Source: Sulfitobacter alexandrii (GTDB taxonomy: Bacteria; Pseudomonadota; Alphaproteobacteria; Rhodobacterales; Rhodobacteraceae). From it: a stretch of 64,000 bases of DNA. Shown piece by piece: positions 34,259-43,739 of this stretch (positions are counted from its first letter, which is position 1; every line of letters starts with the position of its first letter). The stretch spans positions 1,488,001-1,552,000 of the forward strand of contig NZ_CP018076.1 in assembly GCF_001886735.1 (NCBI RefSeq), given 5' to 3'. The translations under genes were made by a program, and so were the position numbers. The notes beneath the pieces are model-generated. The model saw only the letters and a program-made list of their open reading frames with translations, was not told where the DNA came from and did no database searches.

Positions 34259-34909
34259 ATGCCAACAACACTATCAACGGAACGGAGAGCTGAACTGGAC
34301 GGAGCGCTGGCAAGCGGCTGCCAGCTGACTTCTGCGCAATTGGCTTATCATATCGGTGTTGATCGCAAGAACGCGCCCAAAATCGCCAAGTCATTCGGTC
34401 TCGAGCCCGAGGGGCGGCATTACCCTTGGCGTCGCATCTGGCGGTGCCTTCACAATACAGAAGGCGCTCTTCTGCCCGCGCATTTGGTGGGGTTGAAGGA
34501 CAGGTATCCTGGATCAGTGCTTTTGGCTGGTGTTGAGGATCTGGAAGTCGCGCTGCGCGTTCCGCTGATGTCCTTCGCGAGGATGTCCGAGGCTCTCGGT
34601 CGAAGATCCGACACCTTGAGCAAGGCCCTGCGTGAAGGGCGTGAAACTCTCCCTTTTCCATTGATCACGCTTGGGCCGCGCACGCGGGTCTTTCGCAAGC
34701 TCGAAGTCCGGCTATGGGCCGAGGAAGAGATCCGGCTCGATCTACCAAAGGCCCTCGGCTGGACCACTCCGGCACCGGAGCAGGTCGAAGGCGGGGTCGA
34801 AGAGACGGAAGGTTCGTCGTTCCTCGATGAGGACCCACTTTCGGCTGATCCTGCCAAAAAAGCCATTTTCGGACAGTTCGCCGGGCCCAAACAGAAGCCT
34901 GCGACATAG
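34259..34909 (+). CDS. Hypothetical HTH-containing accessory protein of the recombinase cassette
   Basis: 216 aa from the ATG at 34259, chosen because AGGAG lies nine bases upstream; an ATG at 34250 directly abuts that site. Residues about 22-50 (QLTSAQLAYHIGVDRKNAPKIAKSFGLEPEG) look like a helix-turn-helix, and a second possible one is at SFARMSEALGRRSDTLSKALREGRE. The tail after about residue 165 is acidic and probably disordered. It is followed by the 635-aa recombinase gene after 121 bp. It is a candidate excisionase or directionality factor for the two recombinases, which is inference. Confidence 0.55.
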   Translation: MPTTLSTERRAELDGALASGCQLTSAQLAYHIGVDRKNAPKIAKSFGLEPEGRHYPWRRIWRCLHNTEGALLPAHLVGLKDRYPGSVLLAGVEDLEVALRVPLMSFARMSEALGRRSDTLSKALREGRETLPFPLITLGPRTRVFRKLEVRLWAEEEIRLDLPKALGWTTPAPEQVEGGVEETEGSSFLDEDPLSADPAKKAIFGQFAGPKQKPAT

Positions 34910-35030
34910 CCGGAAAAAGGTCGAACTCCCCCTTCTTTCCGGCACAGGGAAACGAGTCAGAGAATGACCTTTCCTGCGACATTACCGGAAATCAGCGACT
35001 TTAACGGAACTTACGCAGAGAGAAGACCAA

Positions 35031-36938
35031 GTGACTTTCCCATTTATGCTACCAACGACGACTGAGCCGAAACGCCCATCAGAGGTCCGCAATATGCAGG
35101 ACGTCTGGGATTACTTTGCTTGCCAAGCGCCGGATCCGGCGAAGGCAAAAAAAGATGTCCCGGAAGGGTGGCGCCTGCAATATCTGACGAAGCTGAAGAG
35201 TCACTGTGGGGGGGGCCCTCTGGCAATGATCTTCGCGCATGGCGATATGCTGGCCGAGTTCGACGGGGCCTTTCCTAAGGTGCGGAAAGGCGTGCATCCG
35301 CGCCCGGACCTGCCGCAGAATTTGGAAACCTACAAGAAGTGGCGGCGGCAATGTCGCAAAGCCATCGAGATTGCCACGGGTGCTGCCAGCGAGAAAGCGG
35401 AGCTGCGGGCGCGGCAGGACGGCTGGGCTGATCTCCTTGTGGCGATCAAACTGCACACTACGGATGGGGGCATCGTGCATCATGCCGCGGCCAGCCCCGT
35501 CGTGACCCTCGCCGATGTAGGGCGACGTGCGGGAGTCTTGCCGCATGAATTGGCTGAGGAGGGCATCCTGGATCGCCTCGAAGCGTCCTTTGGGACAGCC
35601 CACGACCTTAAGGCGGCTCGCAAAGCCCAGAGCTTTTTACGGGACTTCGCTTGTATCCCTGAGATCGGCGCCGTGCTGCCAAATTCACCTGTGGAAGTTT
35701 TTCCCATCCGCCGGTCGCACGCAGCGATCCCTGCGCATATTGAGATCTACTTGGCGCAACTCGTTAAGCGCGCAGGTGGAGCAAAGGACGAGGTTTCAGG
35801 TGGCGACAGCGATGATGTTGGTCCTACAACAAAGCAACGCTGGTTTGCGGCCCTGCGTCATCACATCCGAACTTTGCCGCATTGTCCGGAAGAGCGGGAC
35901 CTCGGCTACACAAAGCCCATTTCCAATCTCGAAACGATTGACGATCTGGCCGGGTTGTTTGCGCGAGAGCATCTCTACGCCACATTGCGGCGAACAAAGG
36001 AAATGGAGCACCTACCAGGACACATCTGCCATGCCTCTGCCTATCAATATTACACCGACATCCTTCGGATTCTCTGGTCGAATAATCCCGAAACTGATGA
36101 CTTCGGGGAGCAGATCGAGCAGGATGCGCCGCAGCTGATCGACGCACGAACACATCGCGCGATCAAGAATTGCCGTATCATGACGCAGGGGCGCGAACTC
36201 GCCAATGGCATGACCAAGAAGAACCAGGAATGGTGCCAGGCGCTTGTGCAAGACAAAGCGAAACGCGTGCGATTTCGTCGATTGCATTTGAAGATGATGG
36301 CGATGGCAGAAGCCATTTTTGATGCTGCCGCTGCGGAGGGCCGAACGCTTACAGCGACGGAGATCAATCGGGTTCGACAACTTGGCACCTCTGCCGCCGC
36401 CTGCGCGATCGAGGTTGCCGGTCGGCCTATTCGCCTCGGCAATGTTCTCGGTTTGAGACTTTACGGCTCGCGACAGAACCTGTCGACCAAGGATCCGAAC
36501 TACAGCTTCACGCTGTATGCGGATGAGACAAAGTCGGGCAAAGACGAACCAAAGACACCGCTTGTCGCCGCGCTCGGTGGCCCGAAGGTGATGGCATGGT
36601 ATTTGAAGAAGATCCGGCCGCTTTTCCCGCACCACGAAACGAACATCTACTTGTTTCCAGCAATTATGACGGCCGGGAAGAGGCTTTGTGACAAGACATT
36701 TGATGCTTGGTTTCAGCGCGCGGCATCGGCCGCAGACCTGCCAATGACGTTTCACCAGTGGCGGCACGGCTACGCCTCGCTGCTTCTCAGCGCCAACTGG
36801 AATAATCTGCCGCTCGCTGCGGAGATGCTGGGCAATACACCAGGAGTCTGCGCGAAGAACTACGCGTGGATCGATAAAGAGCGCTTGATCCTCAAAGGGC
36901 AGGCGGAAACTCTCGCCGGACTGGAGGCCGACCTATGA
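35031..36938 (+). CDS. Large tyrosine recombinase/integrase family protein (1)
   Basis: 635 aa from a GTG (an ATG five codons in is the alternative). The catalytic part is C-terminal: AGRPIRLGNVLGLRL holds the first Arg region, TFHQWRHGYASLLLS is the His-x-x-Arg box, then AAEMLGNTP, and the likely nucleophile is the Tyr in KNYAWID close to the C-terminus. The N-terminal 400 residues carry core-binding and unknown domains, and the length recalls the TnpB recombinase of Tn554-type elements. It overlaps the next recombinase by 4 bp (ATGA), so the two are co-translated, as in elements that use two or three recombinases together. Confidence 0.72.
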   Translation: MTFPFMLPTTTEPKRPSEVRNMQDVWDYFACQAPDPAKAKKDVPEGWRLQYLTKLKSHCGGGPLAMIFAHGDMLAEFDGAFPKVRKGVHPRPDLPQNLETYKKWRRQCRKAIEIATGAASEKAELRARQDGWADLLVAIKLHTTDGGIVHHAAASPVVTLADVGRRAGVLPHELAEEGILDRLEASFGTAHDLKAARKAQSFLRDFACIPEIGAVLPNSPVEVFPIRRSHAAIPAHIEIYLAQLVKRAGGAKDEVSGGDSDDVGPTTKQRWFAALRHHIRTLPHCPEERDLGYTKPISNLETIDDLAGLFAREHLYATLRRTKEMEHLPGHICHASAYQYYTDILRILWSNNPETDDFGEQIEQDAPQLIDARTHRAIKNCRIMTQGRELANGMTKKNQEWCQALVQDKAKRVRFRRLHLKMMAMAEAIFDAAAAEGRTLTATEINRVRQLGTSAAACAIEVAGRPIRLGNVLGLRLYGSRQNLSTKDPNYSFTLYADETKSGKDEPKTPLVAALGGPKVMAWYLKKIRPLFPHHETNIYLFPAIMTAGKRLCDKTFDAWFQRAASAADLPMTFHQWRHGYASLLLSANWNNLPLAAEMLGNTPGVCAKNYAWIDKERLILKGQAETLAGLEADL

Positions 36939-38371
36939 CGCGTCGTGCCGCTTTGTTGAAAAGACCGCATATGCAGGTCTTGCTCGACCATCCTGAAATC
37001 GAGGCCCTCTCCGACACGGAAATCCGCGTCCTGGAGGGGTTCATGCGGTTCTGCGCCGAACATCGGTTGGCTGATCCGAATGGAGGTGACGTAAGGGCCT
37101 GGTGCCGTCTGGATAATGTCGCCTCAGATAGCCTCCCAGAACTCGCTGCAGCGCTGCGGCGCCTTGGGGTCGGCAGTGACCTCCTGAACGATCTCGAGAT
37201 CGCCCACAGCGCGCAGGATCGTAAAGCACGGTTTCGAGGGGTTCCGAAGGGCGCGACGCGCACCTTCAAACGCGTGGTTTCGGTTCCGCTCGCTGACCTA
37301 CCTGACGACTGGCAGAGAACGCTGCGACGCCTGCGATTTGGAGAGGCCTACGCCCCCTCGATCATGACGCGGATGGAATCTCGCCTTGGCATGTTCGTCT
37401 GGTCCGCGAAGCGTGCCGGATGTCCCGTAGACCTTGCGGACACGGTAGCTCTTCGGGCTCTCTACAGTGATCTGCGAGACCGATCGATCACTCGGCAGCG
37501 CGAGAGCGCCAGAAAGAGGGGCCTCAAAGACGACGTCGACACCCCTCGATGGGCCTACCTGCGCTCGACCTGGGAAGAGCTGCGACGCTTTGCGTGCGCC
37601 CATGGAATGCCGGATGAGCTCTGGGACAAGCTTACGGTAACTTATTCCGTGCTCGTCACAAAAGAGGGTCGGCAAGCCGCCGAGAAGTTTGCAAAAGCGG
37701 AAGCTGCTGGGACCCGAACCGAATTGCTCAAAAACGCTGAAGCCATGTTGGTGTTGGCTGGGAATATTGATTGCCCGCACATACGTCATGCGATGCGCAA
37801 CCGCGCGGCTGCAATTGCCTTGGGCTGTGGTATCCCCGCGCGCTCAGCTGATGTGCTCGTGCATCACCGGTTCGGGGTGGGGATCAGTTACGAACCCCAC
37901 CGGAACGCTTACAGGTTTCGCTATACGGCAAATAAGACCGCAGGCAGCACCGGCGTCCGAATCGATGTTCCGCTGTTGCCGTGGTGGAACAAGTTCATCG
38001 ACGCGCTCATCCTGCAAGACGACGATCCGCGTTACCTGGGTTCTTTGCGTGCGATGCTCATTGCGCAGCAACGTCCGCTTTATGTGCACTACGATGGCAC
38101 GCCGGCGACCTACGCATGGTATAGCCGCATGTGGTCGATCGTCACGGGAACTGGCGGGCATATCGCGCGCACGCTGATCTACGACGACGCCATCGAGCAG
38201 GGCGCTGAGGGTATCCAGTATGCTCGGCTGCTGAATGGGCACGCTCCGACGAGTCCGATCGTCCAATCCTATGAGAGCGAGCGCTTGAGGCGGGAGCGGG
38301 TTTTGCAGGCGCAAAGCGCTATGGCTGTCTTGTTCGGTGACGATGAAGAAGACCTCGCGGACTGGGATTAG
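36935..38371 (+). CDS. Tyrosine recombinase/integrase family protein (2)
   Basis: 478 aa. The first catalytic Arg lies in GIPARSADVLVHH. A strand pair with RYTANKT holds a possible catalytic Lys. GGHIARTLIYDDA is the His-x-x-Arg box. LLNGHAPTSPIVQSYES provides a GH pair and the probable Tyr nucleophile. These residues are in the right order but in unusual sequence surroundings, so it is a divergent recombinase. It is coupled to the preceding recombinase by a 4-bp overlap and ends the cassette; about 300 bp without a gene follow before the PIN gene, which is encoded on the other strand. Confidence 0.7.
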   Translation: MTRRAALLKRPHMQVLLDHPEIEALSDTEIRVLEGFMRFCAEHRLADPNGGDVRAWCRLDNVASDSLPELAAALRRLGVGSDLLNDLEIAHSAQDRKARFRGVPKGATRTFKRVVSVPLADLPDDWQRTLRRLRFGEAYAPSIMTRMESRLGMFVWSAKRAGCPVDLADTVALRALYSDLRDRSITRQRESARKRGLKDDVDTPRWAYLRSTWEELRRFACAHGMPDELWDKLTVTYSVLVTKEGRQAAEKFAKAEAAGTRTELLKNAEAMLVLAGNIDCPHIRHAMRNRAAAIALGCGIPARSADVLVHHRFGVGISYEPHRNAYRFRYTANKTAGSTGVRIDVPLLPWWNKFIDALILQDDDPRYLGSLRAMLIAQQRPLYVHYDGTPATYAWYSRMWSIVTGTGGHIARTLIYDDAIEQGAEGIQYARLLNGHAPTSPIVQSYESERLRRERVLQAQSAMAVLFGDDEEDLADWD

Positions 38372-38672
38372 TGGACCGTCATTCACCACTTCATCTGTCG
38401 TGCGGGGGGCATACGGACCTTTCTTCGGGGGCAGCACCCATATATCTCGCCCTCAAACTGGCACCCGCACGACGAGGAGGGCGGGAAGCCGACTTTCGCT
38501 GCATGTGGGAGCAACAACGATCTCAAACCAATAAGCGGATACTCTACGAGCCAAATGCTCTTGGGAATCTCGCATATCGGAGTGTGGGTTCACCAGTGTC
38601 GCACCGGACTATGTGATCCTCACGATGTGTCCGGTCCTCAGCCGTTTTGTGCGAAAAGGCCCTTCGGCTTGG

Positions 38673-39875
38673 TCATTCTTCGGGTTGGTCGTCATCGAGC
38701 CAAGCGTCTTCCGGTTCAAAGACATCGACTTCGCCCAATTCAATTTCGTGCTTCGGATCATCAATTTCACTGTCCAGATAGATGATCTCCTGATCATCCG
38801 TCCCAATGCCGTATATGTCGACAGTGATTGTTGCGCGAACCCTCATGCCCTCATCAACTTCGATGCACCGCCCGCCCATGCTAACGGACTCTTTGTCGAT
38901 GCCGTCCCAAACAGAGAAATCGAGTTCGACCATAACTCTAACGACCAATCCCAAAGGCATGCTCAGGACAAGTCGAGCCGCCTGATCTTCCTCACGATCC
39001 TCGAAATCGATAACATTGATTTCATCCTCTGGTGGCCAATCAATGCTCTGTAGTTCGCCTGCCCACGTGAAGACTTCTGCCTCACCAAACGACGGATAAG
39101 CGGAAGCTGAAAATTCAAGATTTTCTACGCGCAGCGCAAGGTTTGAAAATACCTCATCTGAACCGTCCCCCTCTTCTACCAGCCAAGTGTGAACCGCCAT
39201 CTTGAGGACGGGCGGCGCGTTTCGTATCAGCGCCAACGCCTTCTCAATTTCTGGCACAATGTAGAGGTTTTCGGACTTTTCGCAGTATGCTCGCCAGTCA
39301 CCGTCCTTCGACACGACAAGGACTCCAGTGCCGCGTTCCACTGCGGCGCATTCGAGAGCGTTCAATGCAAGAGCGTCTGGAAACTCGTCTTTTTTTCGTC
39401 CGGTGCCAAAGGGTGGTTCGCCAGAAAAGTAGGCGTCAAACAACGTCGATGTGTCGACCAGGGAATGATCATCAATGACCTTGCAACCGCTTTCGGCCAA
39501 ATATTTGTCCCAACGCTCTTTAGCTATCTCACTCGCCGATTTTCCCCCGGTAATCTGATCAAGAATTTCATCTCTAGTAGGTTTCTGGGTATCAAAAGCA
39601 AAGAGGGCCTTCCCGACCTCTTTCTTTGCTTTCTGCAAGGCAACTTGCGCTGCATTTTCGAGGTGGTTTTCGACCTCTTTCGCGACAGTGCTCGACAGCA
39701 TGTAGTCGAAAGAAAGCGGTTTCAGCCGCGCCGTAGCCTGCATTGCCGCCGAGTTCAAGTTGAGCTGTTTCTGATCGAAGATACTCGTGTCGATCGAGAT
39801 CGCGGTAATTCCGCCATCCGCAAGCAGTTTCTTGAGCTCTTCTTCGTCGGCTATCGGCATTAAAGAATAAACCAT
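38673..39875 (-). CDS. PIN-domain (DUF4935-like) protein
   Basis: 400 aa. Residues 25-195 form a PIN-type ribonuclease fold with the acidic set Asp29 (ISIDTSIFD), Glu67 (TVAKEVENH), Asp163/Asp167 (KKDEFPDALAL) and Asp191/Asp193 (VVSKDGDW). The remaining about 200 residues are beta-rich and very acidic, unrecognised, and may hold the activity in check or bind a target. PIN proteins cut RNA. Long members of this class occur as stand-alone toxins or defence effectors. No antitoxin gene is adjacent. Start 39875 or the in-frame ATG 15 bp further in are both possible. Confidence 0.75.
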   Translation of the reverse strand: MVYSLMPIADEEELKKLLADGGITAISIDTSIFDQKQLNLNSAAMQATARLKPLSFDYMLSSTVAKEVENHLENAAQVALQKAKKEVGKALFAFDTQKPTRDEILDQITGGKSASEIAKERWDKYLAESGCKVIDDHSLVDTSTLFDAYFSGEPPFGTGRKKDEFPDALALNALECAAVERGTGVLVVSKDGDWRAYCEKSENLYIVPEIEKALALIRNAPPVLKMAVHTWLVEEGDGSDEVFSNLALRVENLEFSASAYPSFGEAEVFTWAGELQSIDWPPEDEINVIDFEDREEDQAARLVLSMPLGLVVRVMVELDFSVWDGIDKESVSMGGRCIEVDEGMRVRATITVDIYGIGTDDQEIIYLDSEIDDPKHEIELGEVDVFEPEDAWLDDDQPEE

Positions 39876-39957
39876 CGATTGGGTTGGTGGATTAAATAGT
39901 CGAAATCGATTGAATTGTGAAGCTTGGTTTCATGCTGGGTGCAAAGATCGAGCAATC

Positions 39958-39994
39958 CGCTTTCAGGACGCCGCACTGCGGCGTCCTGAAAGCG
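39958..39994. repeat. 37-bp perfect inverted repeat
   Basis: Two perfect 18-bp arms (39958-39975 and 39977-39994; left arm CGCTTTCAGGACGCCGCA) are separated by a single base. It lies between the end of the LysR gene (40019) and the start of the PIN gene (39875), both read leftward. No T-tract follows, so a standard terminator is unlikely. A protein-binding palindrome, a mobile-element end or an mRNA hairpin are possible. Confidence 0.85.
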
Positions 39995-40018
39995 ATGAAC
40001 GGCTGCTTTGGGCCGATC

Positions 40019-40906
40019 TTAACGCTCCAAGGTGTCGCGCGCTTCTGCGACGACCTCTCGCAGGAATTCAGCAACGACCTTTACCCGGCGGGAGGACAGG
40101 AGGTCGCTCTGCGTCACCAGCCAAATGCCCTGATCGATGCCGAGATCGGCATCTAAGCAGATCAGCCCGCGTGGTGTCGCAAGGAGATGTGGCAGAACCG
40201 CCAGGCCCACGCCAGCAGAACACGCCGCGACCTGGGCTGCCAACGAGGTGGTGAGCCCCGCAGGCGCCCGTCCGCGTAACACGCGCTCGATCCATTGGGC
40301 CGCAGGCAGGTGGCTGTGGCTGTCGGCCCAGGCGATTACTTCGTCCTTATCGAGATCTACGGGGCCCGCGCCGCGCCGTTCCAGATAGGCAGGCGCAGCG
40401 TAAAGCCCGTATCCAAGCGTCCCCAAACGTTGCAGTGAGACATTGCCGCGATCCGGCTTCACCATGCGCAGCGCGATATCCGCGTCCCGGCGGTGCAAGT
40501 TGACCGTGGCGATGTCGGTCAGAACCTCTAGCACCAAGTTTGGATGTGCAAGGCGCAAGCGCGGCAGTGCGGGCAGGATCAGGGCCGTGGCGAGGTTCTC
40601 TGCCGTTGCGAGGCGCACGGTGCCGGAGACCTCCTGAGCGCTTGGGAGTGCGGCGCCGAGGGAGCGCGCGACGGCCTCCATCTCTTCGGCGCGCGCGACC
40701 AACTCTGACCCGTCGTCGGTCAGCCGATAACCGGTGTGGTGGCGCAGGAAGAGCGGCTGACCGAGGGCCGTTTCGAGCCGCTCAATCCGGCGAGAGACCG
40801 TCGCGATCCCGAGAGAAAGCGCCGCCGCCGCCGCGTTCAGCGAGCCGGAGCGTGAGACTGCGAGGAACACCCGCACGTCATCCCAGACCATGTTGCTGTT
40901 TTCCAT
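40019..40906 (-). CDS. LysR family transcriptional regulator
   Basis: 295 aa, the normal length. The HTH is at residues 7-65 ([39 protein letters not shown]) followed by the linker helix [19 protein letters not shown]. The rest is the periplasmic-binding-like effector domain. It is divergent from the aldo-keto reductase gene with 89 bp between, the standard LysR arrangement, so it probably controls that gene and the carboxymuconolactone decarboxylase-like gene behind it. The effector is unknown. Confidence 0.9.
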   Translation of the reverse strand: MENSNMVWDDVRVFLAVSRSGSLNAAAAALSLGIATVSRRIERLETALGQPLFLRHHTGYRLTDDGSELVARAEEMEAVARSLGAALPSAQEVSGTVRLATAENLATALILPALPRLRLAHPNLVLEVLTDIATVNLHRRDADIALRMVKPDRGNVSLQRLGTLGYGLYAAPAYLERRGAGPVDLDKDEVIAWADSHSHLPAAQWIERVLRGRAPAGLTTSLAAQVAACSAGVGLAVLPHLLATPRGLICLDADLGIDQGIWLVTQSDLLSSRRVKVVAEFLREVVAEARDTLER

Positions 40907-40995
40907 ATTTGGAAATCGGGTTGCCAGTAGAGCGCATTCTCGCTCAATTTTGGAAATGCCATTCTCCTGCTAAGTTATCAAGTCAGGAGATCACC

Positions 40996-41976
40996 ATGTT
41001 GAAACGCACACTCGGAACCGACCTCCACGTCTCCGCCATTGGCCTCGGCTGCATGGGTATGAGCGAATTCTACGGTCCGCGCGACGATGAGGTCTCGCTG
41101 CGCGTGCTGCATGAGGCGGCAGAGCTGGGGATCGACTTCTTCGACACCTCGGACATGTATGGGCCGCATCACAACGAAGAGCTGATCGGGACATTCCTCA
41201 AGAGCAGCAAGGCGCCAGTGAAAGTCGCCACCAAGTTCGGCATCGTCCGCGCGCCGGGCGACTACCGCCGCAGTCTCGACAATCGGCCCGATTACGCCCG
41301 CGCGGCCTGCGAAGGATCGCTGCGGCGCCTCGGGGTGGAGCAGATCGACCTCTACTATGTGCATCGCGTGGCGGCAGAGCAGCCCATAGAAGAGACGATG
41401 GAGGGCCTCGCTGCGCTGATCAGGGAGGGTAAAATCGCGCAGATCGGATTGTGCGAAGTCAGCGCAGAGACCTTGCGTCGCGCCCACGCGGTGCATCCGG
41501 TCAGCGCGGTGCAGACGGAGTATTCGCTCTGGACGCGCGAGCCGGAAACCGAGATTCTGCCGACCTGTCGCGCTCTCAGCGTGGGGTTTGTGCCTTACTC
41601 GCCGCTCGGGCGAGGCTTTCTGACCGGGCGGTTCCAGGACGGCGCTTTCGAAGAAGGCGACTTCCGCGCCTCGCTGCCCCGTTTCCAGAAAACAGCCCTT
41701 CAGGCCAACCGCGGGATCGCTGATCTTATCGCGATGATGGCCGCACGCAAGGGCATCACGCCTGCGCAGCTGGCACTGGCCTGGCTGCTGGCGCAGGGGG
41801 ACGACATCGTGCCGATCCCGGGCACCAAGCGGTCATCCAACCTGCATGACAACGTGGCAGCCGCCGAAGTGACCCTGTCAGAGGATGAAATGGCCGAGAT
41901 CGAAACCGGACTGCTGGCGCGGCCCGTCACGGGCGAGCGCTACACGGCCGAAGGCATGAAGGGGGTGAACGTATGA
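40996..41976 (+). CDS. Aldo/keto reductase
   Basis: 326 aa TIM-barrel NADPH oxidoreductase of the AKR13/YajO-like group. The opening [27 protein letters not shown] is typical. The catalytic Asp-Tyr pair is in [18 protein letters not shown], the Lys in VKVATKFGI, and the His in [20 protein letters not shown] text near the C-terminus ([16 protein letters not shown]) binds the cofactor. AGGAG precedes the ATG at 40996. It is divergent from the LysR gene and overlaps the next gene by 4 bp. The substrates are small aldehydes or ketones, not specified by the sequence. Confidence 0.9.
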   Translation: MLKRTLGTDLHVSAIGLGCMGMSEFYGPRDDEVSLRVLHEAAELGIDFFDTSDMYGPHHNEELIGTFLKSSKAPVKVATKFGIVRAPGDYRRSLDNRPDYARAACEGSLRRLGVEQIDLYYVHRVAAEQPIEETMEGLAALIREGKIAQIGLCEVSAETLRRAHAVHPVSAVQTEYSLWTREPETEILPTCRALSVGFVPYSPLGRGFLTGRFQDGAFEEGDFRASLPRFQKTALQANRGIADLIAMMAARKGITPAQLALAWLLAQGDDIVPIPGTKRSSNLHDNVAAAEVTLSEDEMAEIETGLLARPVTGERYTAEGMKGVNV

Positions 41977-42338
41977 CTGACCGTCTGAACGCCGCCTTCG
42001 CAGTCCTGAGCGACCTCGAGGAGGGCGCGCCAGAGCGCGTGAAAGCCAATCTCGATGCGTTTCATCCGGATGCGGCAGAGGTTGTCCTCGGGTTTGCCTT
42101 TACGGATGTGCTCAGCCGGGACGGCCTCGATCTGCGAACGCGTGAAATGCTCACCGTGGGAATGCTGGCCGCGATTGGCACCGCGCCCGGTCAACTCGAA
42201 TTTCACATGCGGGCGGCATTGAACACCGGCGTGAGCCGGGAAGAGCTGAGTGAAATCGTCTTGCAAGTAGCGGTCTATGCCGGAGTGCCGGCCTGCATGA
42301 ATGCCATCAGTGCAGCACGGAAGGCGTTCGAGGCGTAA
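41973..42338 (+). CDS. Carboxymuconolactone decarboxylase / AhpD-like family protein
   Basis: 121 aa helical protein. [45 protein letters not shown] is the family core. The CxxC of AhpD-type peroxidase partners is absent (the Cys in VPACMNAIS is isolated), so it belongs to the decarboxylase-like branch. It is coupled to the aldo/keto reductase gene by a 4-bp overlap. The LysR-AKR-CMD combination is a frequent small oxidoreductase module in proteobacteria. Its precise reaction is unknown. Confidence 0.85.
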   Translation: MTDRLNAAFAVLSDLEEGAPERVKANLDAFHPDAAEVVLGFAFTDVLSRDGLDLRTREMLTVGMLAAIGTAPGQLEFHMRAALNTGVSREELSEIVLQVAVYAGVPACMNAISAARKAFEA

Positions 42339-43319
42339 AGGCAGAGTGGTCATTTGCCGTAGCGAAGGAACTGGCGCGCCTTTCGATTTAAGAAAGATGC
42401 GTCAGAGACTGGGCCAGGGCCCGGCATTGCAAGAGCTGCACGACGGCTCCTGCCTATCGTCCCTACGTCCGCGATTTCACGCCATGCCCTCTTCGAGCGA
42501 AGCGTTCTCCAGTGCGCTTGGCTCATACTCGGTATAGGTGCGCGAAGCTGAGATTGATGTCGCATCTGCAAGTCATGCCTTGCCCGATCGTCAGCCTATG
42601 GCTCAGCTGGCAATGTTGCGCACAGCTGAAGCTGATCGTTCAAGGAAGCTGCGCAGTGGCATCGATCCGCCCTGCCATTGTCTGCAGAGGGCCGGGATGA
42701 AATGCGCCGCCGTTTGGCGGCGGCGCAAATCTAATCAGACGCCCAGCCCGAAGTTGTCATCTTAACCCTATTGGGCGGTGCGCAAGGCGTTTGGGAGCGG
42801 CCTGTCCGGTGCGGATATTTCTGAGCGGCACCCCAGTCTTGCTGATATGTGCCGATGCCTCTCGCTGTGCAGTTTGGTTGAATAGCACAAGGCGCAGGTC
42901 GGACAGGGCTTCTGGAAGGCCATAATGACGCTCAAAAAATCGAGGGTAAGCGCTGAGAAGGGGAATTGGCTGGACGGCTGTTTGTGCGTGGTCATCTCGG
43001 TGAGACCACGCTCAATCAGCCGCCTGCCGGCGAAACGGGGAAGAGGAAGGTGTGTATGCCCCGCGGTTTTGCGCGATAGCAGAGACCGACAAAATCGAGC
43101 CGGACGCGCTGAAAGACATAAAAACAGAAAGGAAAATAGCCACTTAGAAATGACCCCGCCCGAAGGTTGCCGTTGGCAACTCATCGCGACGCTCAGGGCG
43201 CACGTAAGAGCATCGCAAAACCGTCCCGGCCGACCTCCCTGCCGAAGACGGGAATCTTGAACCGCGCAGTTTTCAACGATTGGTCCACTGGCCTTTCGCT
43301 GCGCAGGGAGGTTCACTTC
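42339..43319. other. Gene-free stretch
   Basis: About 980 bp in which no gene can be supported. Open frames exist on both strands (the longest on the minus strand covers 42768-43595) but have no family character and are rich in residues typical of chance frames in GC-rich DNA. It may hold decayed cargo. Confidence 0.5.
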
Positions 43320-43637
43320 ATGAATGATATGACAACGCGCCGCTTCGGCGGTTTCGCGCGCGCAGTTCAGGACGCGCATAAATTCATTTGCGCGAATGAC
43401 GCCAGCCTGTGCTGCATTCTTCGCATCGCTGGGGGAGACTATGGAGAGGATCTTCTCTGTGAAACCCGTCGGATTTTCGAAGAGGAAGACACACCGGATG
43501 TGAACCAACTCGGGCGCCTCTTTGCCGCGATGCGGATGATCTTGTCGGAAGCGGGGCACATGCCTGGCGATCAGCTTGCAGCACTTCGCTGGCATGGCGC
43601 GCGGGTCTCAGATCTGTCGTCGCGTCTCCCGATCTAA
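43320..43637 (+). CDS. Small hypothetical protein
   Basis: 105 aa from the ATG at 43320, preceded by AGGGAGG. The sequence (NDMTTRRFGGFARAVQDAHKFI, then CETRRIFEEEDTPDVNQLGRLFAAMRMILSEAGH) is helical and not recognised. It ends just before a strong Rho-independent terminator, which supports real transcription in this direction. It is the last gene before the integrase gene of the island, which is encoded on the other strand. Confidence 0.5.
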   Translation: MNDMTTRRFGGFARAVQDAHKFICANDASLCCILRIAGGDYGEDLLCETRRIFEEEDTPDVNQLGRLFAAMRMILSEAGHMPGDQLAALRWHGARVSDLSSRLPI

Positions 43638-43642
43638 CATCA

Positions 43643-43673
43643 AAACGCAGGCCCCTTGGTGGGGCCTGCGTTT
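43643..43673 (+). terminator. Rho-independent terminator
   Basis: A perfect 13-bp stem (AAACGCAGGCCCC, 43643-43655, with 43661-43673) and loop TTGGT. It has T residues at the 3' side and A residues at the 5' side, so it can work in both directions between the small protein gene and the convergent integrase gene. Confidence 0.8.
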
Positions 43674-43739
43674 ATGACGTGTTAGACTGAACGCACCGGA
43701 GGTCAGCATCTTGGCGAAGGCGCAGCGTATGAGATGGCA

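Noticed and set aside
33064..38371. RIT (recombinase in trio) element
   Set aside because: Only two of the proteins show the catalytic residues of tyrosine recombinases, so the definition of three active recombinases is not met.
39958..39994. Rho-independent terminator of the LysR gene
   Set aside because: The hairpin is strong, but no T-tract follows on the leftward strand; left as an inverted repeat of unknown role.
42768..43595. 275-aa minus-strand frame in the gene-free stretch
   Set aside because: Composition is Cys-, Arg- and Ser-rich without recognisable motifs, and no fitting ribosome binding site was noticed. The plus-strand small gene at 43320 with terminator is better supported.
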